A stretch of 64,000 nt of DNA from Neisseriaceae bacterium (GTDB lineage: Bacteria; Pseudomonadota; Gammaproteobacteria; Burkholderiales; Neisseriaceae). A program made the position numbers and the translations under genes. This document shows positions 44,171 to 54,421 of this stretch, piece after piece; position 1 is the first letter of the stretch, and each line of letters begins with the position of its first letter. Below the pieces are notes generated by a model that worked only from the letters and a program-made list of their open reading frames with translations, did not search any database and was not told the DNA's origin. The stretch spans positions 1-64,000 of the forward strand of contig JAFTFY010000025.1 in assembly GCA_017458185.1 (NCBI GenBank), given 5' to 3'.

Positions 44171-44677
44171 TTAAGCAAAAAATTTAGGCAGGTTTTTTGC
44201 CCAATCACGATGGGTAATAAAGTCTTTAAGCAAGAAAAATAGGCGATTTTTTTCGTCAGGGTTATTTGTTGTAAAAAAGTCAGCAATCACTTCGGCTTGT
44301 TGTTCCATATTGAGTTCTGCGAAGGTTTTGTGTGTTTTTATTTTATGTTGATAACGATAGGCTGCCTGAAAAAAATAGCCGCCCGATAGAAAAATTAAAA
44401 CGCCCGCAAACAACACAGGAAAGCCGTTTTGCGACTGCCAAATATGGGTGATTTCATGCACAAACCAGCGTTTCATAGCCATGTTTTGTTGCGTAAAATC
44501 ATCGCAAAAAAAACGGCGTGGAAAATAAATGCGTCCGCCAAAACTCATTGCCGTGTTTAATTTTAACCAGTCAAACGGCACGGCATAAATCTTGATATTG
44601 GTGCAATCAATGCTGTCGGCAAAAATGGATTGCACTAATTGAATTTCGGAGTAGGTTAAAAAACGGTTTTTCAACAT
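44171..44677 (-). CDS. Putative zinc metallopeptidase-like protein (HEITH motif)
   Basis: A 168-aa protein with WFVHEITHIWQSQ, a HExxH zinc motif, followed by a hydrophobic stretch (VLFAGVLIFLSGGYFFQAAY) and NMEQQAEVIADFF, whose Glu could be the third ligand. It resembles small Vgr-related or DUF4157-like proteins, but I cannot fix the family. ATG 44675-44677 (MLKNRFLTYSEIQ) is chosen because the upstream extension runs through a DUS and repeats. FQAA in the middle is a DUS-encoded segment. Confidence 0.65.
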   Translation of the reverse strand: MLKNRFLTYSEIQLVQSIFADSIDCTNIKIYAVPFDWLKLNTAMSFGGRIYFPRRFFCDDFTQQNMAMKRWFVHEITHIWQSQNGFPVLFAGVLIFLSGGYFFQAAYRYQHKIKTHKTFAELNMEQQAEVIADFFTTNNPDEKNRLFFLLKDFITHRDWAKNLPKFFA

Positions 44678-44786
44678 AGATGAACTTTCAGGCTGCCTGA
44701 AAGGCACAATCGAAGCGTTATCTAATATATCCGTCAAGCCTGATAAGGCTTGACTTAACAACTGCTCACTTCTAACTGCTCACTGT

Positions 44787-45224
44787 TCATTGCATTTTTT
44801 TATGGTCAAGTACAAAACCTGCGTCTTTATATAAACGAAAGCGTTGTCGTGCGGCGGCAAGGGCGGTTTCGTCTGCTCCGACAATTTCGACAATGCGGGT
44901 AAAACGGTTATCCAAACAGGCTTCGGTAGATAAATTTAACACGGTTGCAAATGGGCATTGCGAAAAATCATCATTCGGCGAAAACAAAATAATTGGAGCT
45001 GTGCTATTCGGATTATCTGCCCACAATTCGTGTGCCAAAAACGAATTGCTATCAAACGCCCACAGTTGTTGGTCTAACCATTGGCATTGTTCAAGCGTGG
45101 CACAACGCACCGCAATGTCGGTGTGCTTGTCATAAACGGTTCGCAATAGCCGACAAATAAACGAAGGTATGTCGCTAATATGCGTGTAAAACGAAACGGT
45201 TTGCGGCATTTGTGGGCTTTCCAT
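44787..45224 (-). CDS. holC: DNA polymerase III chi subunit
   Basis: Chi connects the clamp loader to SSB. The 145-aa protein has VSFYTHISD, AVRCATLEQCQWLDQQLWAF, PNSTAPIILFS and FRLYKDAGFVLDHKKM, in line with HolC. Starts MESPQ (45224) or MPQTVSF (45209) are both possible; upstream extension is a DUS. It lies downstream of pepA in the same direction, the pepA-holC order known from E. coli, though 250 bases of repeats now separate them. Confidence 0.85.
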   Translation of the reverse strand: MESPQMPQTVSFYTHISDIPSFICRLLRTVYDKHTDIAVRCATLEQCQWLDQQLWAFDSNSFLAHELWADNPNSTAPIILFSPNDDFSQCPFATVLNLSTEACLDNRFTRIVEIVGADETALAAARQRFRLYKDAGFVLDHKKMQ

Positions 45225-45477
45225 TAAAATGTTCAGGCTGCCTGAAAAACATTTGTTTTTATATCGCCACACGGATTCGGAATTGCTCACGCAATTCCTA
45301 TAAATTTTTTCTTTAAAGATTTTGCGTGAGCAAAATCGAATCCGTGTGGCATTTAAAAAATTTATCCATTTAGGCTACCCGAAAAAAATCCTGTCATTGC
45401 GAGCCTTGACGCAGTCAAGGCGTGGCAATCTCCTTGTCGATTAGGTAGATTAAACTTTCAGGCTGCCTGAAAACAAT
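45225..45477. repeat. Kissing-loop palindrome and mosaic hairpin between holC and pepA
   Basis: 45266-45350: outer arms GCCACACGGATTCG and CGAATCCGTGTGGC enclose GGAATTG-CTCACG-CAATTCC (45279-45298) and GATTTTG-CGTGAG-CAAAATC (45318-45337); the two loops are complementary. 45390-45430: GTCATTGCGAGCC, CTTGACGCAGTCAAG, GGCGTGGCAATC. A DUS closes the stretch. Confidence 0.85.
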
Positions 45478-47214
<1,737 letters not shown>

Positions 47215-48297
47215 ATGATTTATCGCCGTCATTTAATGAAAGAACTCACACTCACCGCTGTGGGGGTGTTTTTTATCTTGTTGATTATTCTCATTTCCAC
47301 GCAAGTCATCAATCTATTGGGACGCGTGGCAGGCGGACGAATGGCGTTTGACGCAATCGGCACGATGTTAGCGGTGTGGGTGCTGGGTTTAACGCCGCTG
47401 TTACTGATTTTAACCGCATTTGTCAGCATTCTCACCGTCTTTGCCCGCTATTGGCGAGACAGCGAAATGGTTGTGTGGTTGGCCACAGGCTTATCGCTTA
47501 AACGCTGGTTATTGCCTGTTGGCGTGTTTATTACGCCGTTTGTGATTTTAACCGCCATTATTTCCTTATCCGCCGCACCGTGGGCAGAAGCACGGGGTAA
47601 ATCGTTTGCGGGTTTTCTCAAACAAAAACAAGATTTATCGCTGTTAGAAGAAGGCGTATTCAAAACCCGCTCGGACGGCTCGGTTTATTTTGTCGGACGC
47701 TTTGATATAGAAAAAGGCGTGGCAGAAAATGTATTTGTTCGCACGCAAGATGCCAAAACAGGACGCACGGTTGTGATACTTGCCAAATCAGGGCAAATGA
47801 AAGACGATGACGGCAAACGCATTTTGCAATTAACAGACGGCAACCGCTATTCAGGTGTGGCAGGTCAGGGCGATTTTGACCAAGTGGGTTTTGGCTCTGC
47901 CGATTTAACCATTGCGGTTGCCCCAAAAATTGAGCAGAACGATGCCGACCGCCACACCGCAAGCAATCGAGCCTTGTGGCAAAGCACCAATCCAGACTGG
48001 CACGCCGAGTTAATGTGGCGAATTTCTATGCCGCTTGCCATTCCTATTTTGGCGTTATTGGCATTGTCTTTATCGTATTCCAATCCACGACACGGCAAAT
48101 CGTATAATATTATTTTAGCGGCAATATTTTTCTTTATATATCAAAGTCTTTTAACATTTGCACGCACCAAAATTGGCACAGGACAACTGCCGTTTTGGGT
48201 AGGCTTATTGTCTGCACATATTATTATGCTGATTGCAGGCATTATCCTATTACGATACCGAGATAACCCATTGATTTTTAGTAAAAAGGCAGCATAA
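47215..48297 (+). CDS. lptF: LPS export permease LptF
   Basis: LptF with LptG and LptB2 extracts lipopolysaccharide from the inner membrane. The 360-aa protein has the YjgP/YjgQ layout: MIYRRHLMKELTLTAVGVFF, three N-terminal helices, a periplasmic beta-jellyroll (about residues 130-265) and three C-terminal helices. The stop overlaps the lptG start by one base (TAATG), implying coupled translation. Confidence 0.94.
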   Translation: MIYRRHLMKELTLTAVGVFFILLIILISTQVINLLGRVAGGRMAFDAIGTMLAVWVLGLTPLLLILTAFVSILTVFARYWRDSEMVVWLATGLSLKRWLLPVGVFITPFVILTAIISLSAAPWAEARGKSFAGFLKQKQDLSLLEEGVFKTRSDGSVYFVGRFDIEKGVAENVFVRTQDAKTGRTVVILAKSGQMKDDDGKRILQLTDGNRYSGVAGQGDFDQVGFGSADLTIAVAPKIEQNDADRHTASNRALWQSTNPDWHAELMWRISMPLAIPILALLALSLSYSNPRHGKSYNIILAAIFFFIYQSLLTFARTKIGTGQLPFWVGLLSAHIIMLIAGIILLRYRDNPLIFSKKAA

Positions 48298-49376
48298 TGA
48301 AACTGATTGACCGTTATATCATCAAACGCTTGTTTTTTATGTTGCTGTCCGTATTATTGGCGTTTGTCGCCCTGTATGCGGTGTTTGATATGCTGGCTGA
48401 AAGTGGCAATGTGGGCAAAGGACAATACACGGTTGCCACGCTCTTTCACTATATGCTGTGGCGATTGCCTGTGTATGTGTATGAAATTTTTCCTGTGGCG
48501 GTTTTAACGGCGGCACTGATTGCACTCACACGCTTGTCTGCCGCCAGCGAATATGTGGTCATGCGAGCCTGCGGTATGTCGATGAAACGCATGATTGGCG
48601 TATTAAGCGTATTTGCCTTAATCTGTGCGGCGGCAAACGCACTTTTGGGCGAAAAAATTCTGCCCACAGCCTACAAACAATCGGAAATCATTGCCTATAA
48701 CGCACTGAATGGACAAAACGCTGTATTCAACAAAGACGGCGGTATATGGCTAAAATCAGGCAACGATATGGCACAAGTAGGCAGCATGCTACCAGATGGC
48801 GACTTAAAAGACATGACGCTTTATCATTTAAGCGAAGACTATCGCTTAAACGGTTTAACTTATGCGAAAACCGCACAACATATCGACAACGGACAATGGC
48901 AATTATCGGGCGTACAAGAAAGCGTATTAGCAAGCGACAAAACCCTTTTCAGGCAGCCTGAAAGCATTGTTTGGCAAAGCACCATCACCCCTGATTTATT
49001 GGGCGTGTTAATTGCCAAGCCCGAGCAAATGTCGTCTATGGCACTGAACGCTTATATTCACCATTTGAAAGACAACGGACAACGCACGCTGTCGTATGAA
49101 GTGGCTCGTTGGCGAAAAATTTTCTATCCATTGGGGGCATTTTCTATGGTGCTGATTGCACTCGCATTCACCCCAGTGATTGCTCGCCACAGCAATATGG
49201 GCTTACGCATTTTTCTCGGCATGTGTTTGGGTGTGGGCTTTCACTTTTTGGGCAGATTTTTCAGTTTTTACGCCGAACTATTCAGAATGTCCCCCTTTGT
49301 CGCAGGAGCCATGCCCGTCTTGCTTTTCCTAATCATTGCCATTTTTGCCGCATCGAATGCAGAACGGCAGAAGTAA
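48297..49376 (+). CDS. lptG: LPS export permease LptG
   Basis: Partner of LptF in the LPS transporter. The 359-aa protein begins MKLIDRYIIKRLFFMLLSVL, as in LptG, with a coupling-helix segment ASEYVVMRACGMSMKRMI, a periplasmic domain and final helices. A DUS encodes FRQPESI in the periplasmic domain. It ends one base before the stop of the convergent gene at 49378, so the DUS there is the only spacer. Confidence 0.94.
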   Translation: MKLIDRYIIKRLFFMLLSVLLAFVALYAVFDMLAESGNVGKGQYTVATLFHYMLWRLPVYVYEIFPVAVLTAALIALTRLSAASEYVVMRACGMSMKRMIGVLSVFALICAAANALLGEKILPTAYKQSEIIAYNALNGQNAVFNKDGGIWLKSGNDMAQVGSMLPDGDLKDMTLYHLSEDYRLNGLTYAKTAQHIDNGQWQLSGVQESVLASDKTLFRQPESIVWQSTITPDLLGVLIAKPEQMSSMALNAYIHHLKDNGQRTLSYEVARWRKIFYPLGAFSMVLIALAFTPVIARHSNMGLRIFLGMCLGVGFHFLGRFFSFYAELFRMSPFVAGAMPVLLFLIIAIFAASNAERQK

Positions 49377-49377
49377 T

Positions 49378-49752
49378 TCAGGCAGCCTGAAAACACCGCC
49401 AATGCAACGCCACAATCAATTCCGTGCCGATTGTGGCAATTAAGGACGCGGCAAACCATACGCCTATGGGCATGAGTTTGGTGAGCAACACCGCCAGTAA
49501 TAAGCCATAAATGCAGGCAATCGCCAAGCGTGTGGCAAAGGATTGAATATAAAACTCAATCCACAAACGCACTAAAAGCGTGAAAACGCCCACGCATAAA
49601 AAAGCGGCTGCAAAAGACAATAGAAATATATCTAACTTATTGATAAAAAATAAAATATTTCCAGTAAAAAACCATAAAATACACACATCGCCGATGAACG
49701 GCACCAAAAGCGTGCCAAGTATGATGCGGAAGATTTTTCTTCTTGATGACAT
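49378..49752 (-). CDS. Hypothetical four-helix membrane protein (short form)
   Basis: A 124-aa protein with about four membrane helices. It begins KIFRIILGTLLVPFIGDVCI, nearly the same as the start of the next gene upstream (49785-50492), so the two are a duplicated pair; this one lacks the C-terminal cytoplasmic extension. It ends CFQAA with the stop inside a DUS, which may mark truncation by that DUS. Function unknown. Confidence 0.68.
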   Translation of the reverse strand: MSSRRKIFRIILGTLLVPFIGDVCILWFFTGNILFFINKLDIFLLSFAAAFLCVGVFTLLVRLWIEFYIQSFATRLAIACIYGLLLAVLLTKLMPIGVWFAASLIATIGTELIVALHWRCFQAA

Positions 49753-49784
49753 AAATCTATTCTTTCAGGCTGCCTGAATAAATC

Positions 49785-50492
49785 TTAATCAATTTCTTCA
49801 ATAGAAATCCATTGATTATTACGAAATATTTTAATAATTGCATTATCTTTAAAAAATTCCTGCATTAAACGAGCAATGGCAATTTCTTCTTGTGTATGAT
49901 ATTGCCAATCTTGTTCGGTATGTTTTGAATAAGGCATAAATTTTTCTTCAAAGTGATTGTGCCATTGTTCAATGCGTTGAAAAATATAATAAGGTAAATT
50001 TGCTTGTTCGTAAGTGAGCATTTGACCTTGACTATTCCACACCCCACTACTACCCAATTCTGCATTTAAGCGAATTTCTTTTGTTGTTGTTTTCATTTGT
50101 TTTTTATCTATTTGTTTTTTATCATATTTTTTAATATGACGATATAAAATCCATTCGGTTAGCATTACAGCAATAATAGAAGAAAATAGCCATATTCCAT
50201 TATCTGTACTAAAATTTTTAGTTAAAAAAATACCTAAACCTATTGCAAATATAAAAGAATAAAATAAACGAGTACCTAATTTTTGCGTAGTAAATTCTAT
50301 GATTAAACGAAAAACAAAAGTTTGTATGCCTGTAAAAATAAGAGCAATAATATAAGTGATTAAGATTAATTCAATAATTTCATTTGTAAAAAAAATACCA
50401 TAAAAAAGCAAAAAACACAAATCTCCCAATAACGGCACCAAAAGCGTGCCGAGTATAATGCGGAAGATTTTATATTTTAAATTAAATAACAT
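49785..50492 (-). CDS. Hypothetical membrane protein (long form)
   Basis: A 235-aa protein: four membrane helices after KIFRIILGTLLVPLLGDLCF, then a charged C-terminal part (IKKYDKKQIDKKQMKTTTKE and WHNHFEEKFMPYSKHTEQDW). Paralogue of the 124-aa protein downstream. The ATG at 50490-50492 is used; a TTG lies two codons upstream. Much more AT-rich than ruvA or lptG. Function unknown. Confidence 0.68.
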   Translation of the reverse strand: MLFNLKYKIFRIILGTLLVPLLGDLCFLLFYGIFFTNEIIELILITYIIALIFTGIQTFVFRLIIEFTTQKLGTRLFYSFIFAIGLGIFLTKNFSTDNGIWLFSSIIAVMLTEWILYRHIKKYDKKQIDKKQMKTTTKEIRLNAELGSSGVWNSQGQMLTYEQANLPYYIFQRIEQWHNHFEEKFMPYSKHTEQDWQYHTQEEIAIARLMQEFFKDNAIIKIFRNNQWISIEEID

Positions 50493-50521
50493 AATCAAAC
50501 ACTTTCAGGCTGCCTGAAAAT

Positions 50522-51088
50522 TTATGACGACAATTTTTTCAATGCCATTTTAACGCCGTCTGCGGTGTTGGTGTTTTCAGGCAGCCCTTTGACGGCGTTG
50601 CGGGCTTCTTTTTCGCTGTATCCTAATGCTATTAGGGTTTCGACAACTTCGTCTGCAACGCTATGTGTGGCAGGGCTTGTGGCGGTGTTGCTTAATTTAC
50701 CCCGCAATTCTAAAATCAGCCGTTCGGCGGTTTTTTTGCCGATACCAGGCACGCTGGAAATTTTGCGTACATCGTCTGTGGCAATCGCGGCGGATAGGGC
50801 GTTGCTGTCGAATACCGACAACACCGCCAAAGCGGTTTTGGCACCGATACCGCTGACTTTCAGCAATTCTAAAAATGCTGCTTTTTCGCTTTTGTCGGCA
50901 AAGCCAAACAATAAATGTGCGTCTTCGCGAATAATTTGTTGTGTGAAAAGGCGAACGCTTTGTCCTGCTTCGGGCAGAGCGGCGTAGGTTTGCATAGAAA
51001 TATGCACTTCGTAGCCCACACCTTGCACTTCGACAATCATTTGTGCAGGTTGTTTTTCAATCAATATGCCAGTTAAATATGCAATCAT
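50522..51088 (-). CDS. ruvA: Holliday junction DNA helicase subunit RuvA
   Basis: RuvA binds Holliday junctions and recruits RuvB for branch migration. The 188-aa protein has the OB-fold start MIAYLTGILIEKQPAQMIVE, two helix-hairpin-helix motifs (KVSGIGAKTALAVLS and SVPGIGKKTAERLILEL) and the flexible C-terminal domain (ALGYSEKEARNAVKGLPE). The 5' end follows AAAGGAATTTAAATA. ruvB is not adjacent, as is usual in Neisseria. Confidence 0.95.
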   Translation of the reverse strand: MIAYLTGILIEKQPAQMIVEVQGVGYEVHISMQTYAALPEAGQSVRLFTQQIIREDAHLLFGFADKSEKAAFLELLKVSGIGAKTALAVLSVFDSNALSAAIATDDVRKISSVPGIGKKTAERLILELRGKLSNTATSPATHSVADEVVETLIALGYSEKEARNAVKGLPENTNTADGVKMALKKLSS

Positions 51089-51102
51089 TATTTAAATTCC
51101 TT

Positions 51103-51708
51103 TCAGGCAGCCTGAAAAAACGATTTATAAATTAACATTATCGCAAAAAACACCAAAATAAGCGATGAAATATACGATAGGGCGATTGTGGTGCTTTTTT
51201 TCAATAGTGTTCGGCTTTTGTAAATCACTAATGGAAACAAGGCGATCCATGAAATAATGCCTAAAAATAATCCGATTAAAGACAATATTAGGTGATTACC
51301 CATTTTGGCTGTGGTTGTGGAAACGCTAATCCAAAAAATAATCGCAAAAGGATTCATTAAATTAAGTAAAAATCCTTTAATAAATAAGTGTTTTTTATTT
51401 TCGCTGTTTTCCGTTTTTTGTATATAAATATCACGGCGAGCATTTTTGAAAATGGTGTATGCCATATACAATAAAAATAGGCTGCCTGAAACGGCTAATA
51501 TATTGAAAATAAATGGTTTATGCACCATTTGCGATACGCCTAAAATGGACAGCACCAAAAATCCCAAATCAGCAAACATTGCCCCTACGCCCAAAGACAA
51601 AGCCTTGCCGTAGTTTTTTAGGGCGTAAGACATAATCAACACATTGATAGGCCCCACAGGCACAGCCACGCCCCAACCTAAAATAATGCCTTGTAAAAAT
51701 TCGTTCAT
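51103..51708 (-). CDS. LysE-family amino acid exporter
   Basis: A 201-aa membrane protein of the LysE/RhtB family: GIILGWGVAVPVGPINVLIM is the typical first helix with the conserved GP motif, and LLNLMNPFAIIFWISVSTT the middle one. Six helices are expected. It probably exports an amino acid; the substrate cannot be read. The end FFQAA-stop is supplied by a DUS shared with the ruvA upstream region. Confidence 0.88.
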   Translation of the reverse strand: MNEFLQGIILGWGVAVPVGPINVLIMSYALKNYGKALSLGVGAMFADLGFLVLSILGVSQMVHKPFIFNILAVSGSLFLLYMAYTIFKNARRDIYIQKTENSENKKHLFIKGFLLNLMNPFAIIFWISVSTTTAKMGNHLILSLIGLFLGIISWIALFPLVIYKSRTLLKKSTTIALSYISSLILVFFAIMLIYKSFFQAA

Positions 51709-51735
51709 TGAAAAGGCTGCCTGAATGCTTAAAAA

Positions 51736-52290
51736 TTATTCATGAAATGGTTGCAATCGCCACGAGTTTTTTAAGCGTTTGGCTAATTCTTTGGGGTCTT
51801 TGGGTGCTTGTGCGGACGCACAAAATACCGTGTATAAAGTGTATGCCACTTGATTTTGGCGAAAAGCGGAACTGCCCAACGGTTGCCATTTGCTGTTTTT
51901 GCTTTCTATCCATTTTTGATGCGTGGTGTCGCCAAAGGCGTAAATGCGTTGCGTTTTATCTTTGCACAACAAACCTTCGGCACTGATGTTGTCTATGCCA
52001 TTTTTGCTTTTCAAATTAAGTACATAGCGAATAGTACCGTCATCAATATAACGAATATTGTCGGTGAGCAAATAGGCTTTGCCGTCATTGTCTTTTTCAA
52101 CCACAATTTCTTGCCACGCAGGGCTATCCATTGCGGGGAAGGGCGGTAAATCTTGTTTGTTTTCAACCCATTCCTTGTCTTCGTCAGGTTTGGGTTGATA
52201 TTCGCTAATCTGCCGAGCATAAAGGCTGCCTGAACACAATATCAAGGCGAAAATCGGAAGTAATTTTTTCATTTTTCGTGCTGTTTTCAT
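51736..52290 (-). CDS. CNP1-like family exported protein
   Basis: A 184-aa protein with a Sec signal (MKKLLPIFALILCSGSLYAR) partly encoded by a DUS. The body (EWVENKQDLPPFPAMDSPAW, YVLNLKSKNGIDNISAEGLLC, YAFGDTTHQKWIESKNSKW) matches my memory of the CNP1-like family of beta-proteobacterial periplasmic proteins, with two Cys likely bridged. ATG 52290 or 52272 are both possible. Function of the family is unknown. Confidence 0.78.
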   Translation of the reverse strand: MKTARKMKKLLPIFALILCSGSLYARQISEYQPKPDEDKEWVENKQDLPPFPAMDSPAWQEIVVEKDNDGKAYLLTDNIRYIDDGTIRYVLNLKSKNGIDNISAEGLLCKDKTQRIYAFGDTTHQKWIESKNSKWQPLGSSAFRQNQVAYTLYTVFCASAQAPKDPKELAKRLKNSWRLQPFHE

Positions 52291-52307
52291 TCAAAATAGG
52301 GGGCATT

Positions 52308-53210
52308 TTAAAGCATTTCGCCGCCTTTGTTTTTTAAAAAATGCAAATAAAAACTTTCTAACGGCTGTTTGCCGTAATGAATTGATTTTATTTGATATTG
52401 ATAAGAAGACAATACGCTTAATAATTGTTCAGGCGAACATTCAGAAGATTGCCATTCGTTTTCTTCGCACTCTATTGCGTTTAATATTTGGGCGTGTTTT
52501 TTATCTAATTTTGGGCTGACAGAAAAATATAAAATATTTTCACCGTGTTGCGTTAAAATGTCATCAATTTTGCCATGATAAATTTTTTCACCATTTGCAA
52601 ATAGGGCGATTTTATCACATAATTCTTCAATTTCTCCTAAATAATGCGAAGTATAAATAATGGTAACACCTTGTTTTAATAAGTTTTTTACATTATCTAA
52701 AATAAATTGCCGCCCTTGTGGGTCTATGCCTACGGTGATTTCATCTAAAAATAAAATTTCGGGTTTGTTAATTAAACCGATGGCAAAATTTAATCGTCTT
52801 TTTTGTCCGCCTGATAAATTGCCAGACAGTTGATTTTTCTGCTCAATCAAACCTACTTTTTCTAATAAATCCATTAAATAATTTTGATTTTTCACCCCAT
52901 ATAAAGCGGCAAAAAATTTCATATTGTCTATTACGGATAACAAGGGATAAAATGCCAAATCTTGTGGCACTAATGCGATTTTACTGCGTTGCTTCTTGGT
53001 TAAACGGCAAAAAGGCGTGCCGTTGATGATGATTTCGCCCGAAGTGGGTTTCACCAAACCGCACAACAGCGACACCAAAGACGATTTGCCTGCCCCATTG
53101 GGACCCAACAGCCCCAAACATTCGCCCGTTTCAATGGTGAGCGAAACATGGTGCAAAGCGTCCGTATCCGCTTGCGGATAACGCAAAGAAAGTTCTTTAA
53201 TTTCAATCAT
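52308..53210 (-). CDS. ABC transporter ATP-binding protein (drug/peptide exporter type)
   Basis: A 300-aa ATPase with Walker A GPNGAGKSS, Q-loop VPQDLAFYP, signature LSGGQKRRLN, Walker B EILFLDEITVGIDP and a C-terminal regulatory extension, as in ABC-2 exporters. It begins at ATG 53208-53210, overlapping the stop of the BtrH-type gene by four bases, so the two are co-translated. The permease that should complete the transporter is not downstream: the next gene is the CNP1-like one. Confidence 0.88.
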   Translation of the reverse strand: MIEIKELSLRYPQADTDALHHVSLTIETGECLGLLGPNGAGKSSLVSLLCGLVKPTSGEIIINGTPFCRLTKKQRSKIALVPQDLAFYPLLSVIDNMKFFAALYGVKNQNYLMDLLEKVGLIEQKNQLSGNLSGGQKRRLNFAIGLINKPEILFLDEITVGIDPQGRQFILDNVKNLLKQGVTIIYTSHYLGEIEELCDKIALFANGEKIYHGKIDDILTQHGENILYFSVSPKLDKKHAQILNAIECEENEWQSSECSPEQLLSVLSSYQYQIKSIHYGKQPLESFYLHFLKNKGGEML

Positions 53211-54229
53211 TTCAGGCTGCCTGAAAAGTGTTTGATTTCTTGCCAAAAGGCTTTTTCACGGTCTGCAATTTTGTGCAAAGCAGCGGCAACTTCGGCGTAT
53301 TGCGACAGATTTTCTGCTTTACATAAAGCCACACAAATAGCGGCAAATTGTCGCCAACTGTCGCCTATTTCGGTTAATTGTTGCGAAAATCCTTGAATAT
53401 CCGCATTGTTTAATAAACCGCCCACGCGTTCTAAAAACGCCGCATACAAATAGCGAAAACCCGCACCGCCTGTGCCGATTTCTTCCTGCATACGCACCAA
53501 ATTGCCCAAATACAATTTGCGGTATTTCTCGCTTTTATTTTGATTAGGCATTGCCGCCACACTGTTTGCCACACGATGAATACCACGATAGCCGATAAAA
53601 AACAAAGGGGCTAACATTTGTTTTGCACCGCGTTGTAAAGCGTCTTGCGTTAATTGGGGCAAATTCAATTCATCAAGGGTAGGGGGCTTGGCAGTAAAAT
53701 AATACATCAATCCTTTGGCAGACAATGCCCCTTTGGCAAAGCGTGCTTTTTGCAAATCAGCCACCATACAGCGTTGTGGCGTATCCAAAATGGGGTCGGA
53801 AATTAAATATTCACCATTTTCATAGCCATAAACCACTAAATTATGAGCATTAAAATGAAAACGAAATGCATCTGGAAAATAAGGCAACCAGTAAATTGAA
53901 GTTTGCACACCCACAGGAGAGCCTTGCAAAAGAGCGTCATTTAACGCTTGCATGCCCAGTTCAGGCTGCCTGAAACGGCGGCGATAAAACGAAATATTCA
54001 GCACTTTTTGCAAGCGTTTTAAAATAGCACCTGGCGGCATTCGATAAGAAATCAAAGGCATACCTGCCATTTTCACCACAGGAATAAAGGCATACGATAA
54101 ACCACAACCGAAACCAAACGCCAAAGGTTCATCAAACGCCAAACCGCCGTGCTGCAATAAAGCCGCCGCCGCACCGCTTTCACAATGTGCCGCATGAATA
54201 TGGGGAAAATCAAGTTGAATATTTTGCAT
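53207..54229 (-). CDS. BtrH N-terminal/DUF4872 domain protein
   Basis: A 340-aa protein with the BtrH-type cysteine peptidase-like fold: HCESGAAAALLQHGGLAFDE (with the candidate Cys), LAFGFGCGLSYAF, the His-containing FHFNAHNLVVYGYENGEYLI and DP, then a helical DUF4872-like part. BtrH itself is an acyltransferase of butirosin synthesis. Such genes occur with ABC exporter genes; here the ATPase follows with an ATGA overlap. The last residues, HFSGSLK-stop, are a DUS. No substrate gene is nearby. Confidence 0.8.
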   Translation of the reverse strand: MQNIQLDFPHIHAAHCESGAAAALLQHGGLAFDEPLAFGFGCGLSYAFIPVVKMAGMPLISYRMPPGAILKRLQKVLNISFYRRRFRQPELGMQALNDALLQGSPVGVQTSIYWLPYFPDAFRFHFNAHNLVVYGYENGEYLISDPILDTPQRCMVADLQKARFAKGALSAKGLMYYFTAKPPTLDELNLPQLTQDALQRGAKQMLAPLFFIGYRGIHRVANSVAAMPNQNKSEKYRKLYLGNLVRMQEEIGTGGAGFRYLYAAFLERVGGLLNNADIQGFSQQLTEIGDSWRQFAAICVALCKAENLSQYAEVAAALHKIADREKAFWQEIKHFSGSLK

Positions 54230-54421
54230 GGCGTTTGTTATTGAATAAAACTGACTATTCTATCAAATTGCGTTTGTTTTTATGGTAAAAAAGTTTCAGG
54301 CAGCCTGAAAGCACTTCCCGTGCGGGGGCGGCACTTCCCGTGCATAAAATTCGTCATTGCGAGCCGTGCCACACGCACGGCGTGGCAATCTTCTTATTAT
54401 GGAAAATGCAACGAATGATTT
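54230..54421. repeat. DUS, CACTTCCCGTGC and mosaic hairpin
   Basis: A DUS is followed by two GCACTTCCCGTGC copies and the hairpin GTCATTGCGAGCCGTGCC/GGCGTGGCAATC (about 54352-54392). Confidence 0.75.

Noticed and set aside
45443..45462. GGTAGATTAAACTTTCAGG as a solo end of the IS30 element
   Set aside because: It matches about 17 of 19 bases of the IS end, but stops at a DUS and has no second end or duplication; could be chance.
47660..47962. Antisense frames in lptF and lptG
   Set aside because: Shadows of well-supported permease genes; no RBS.
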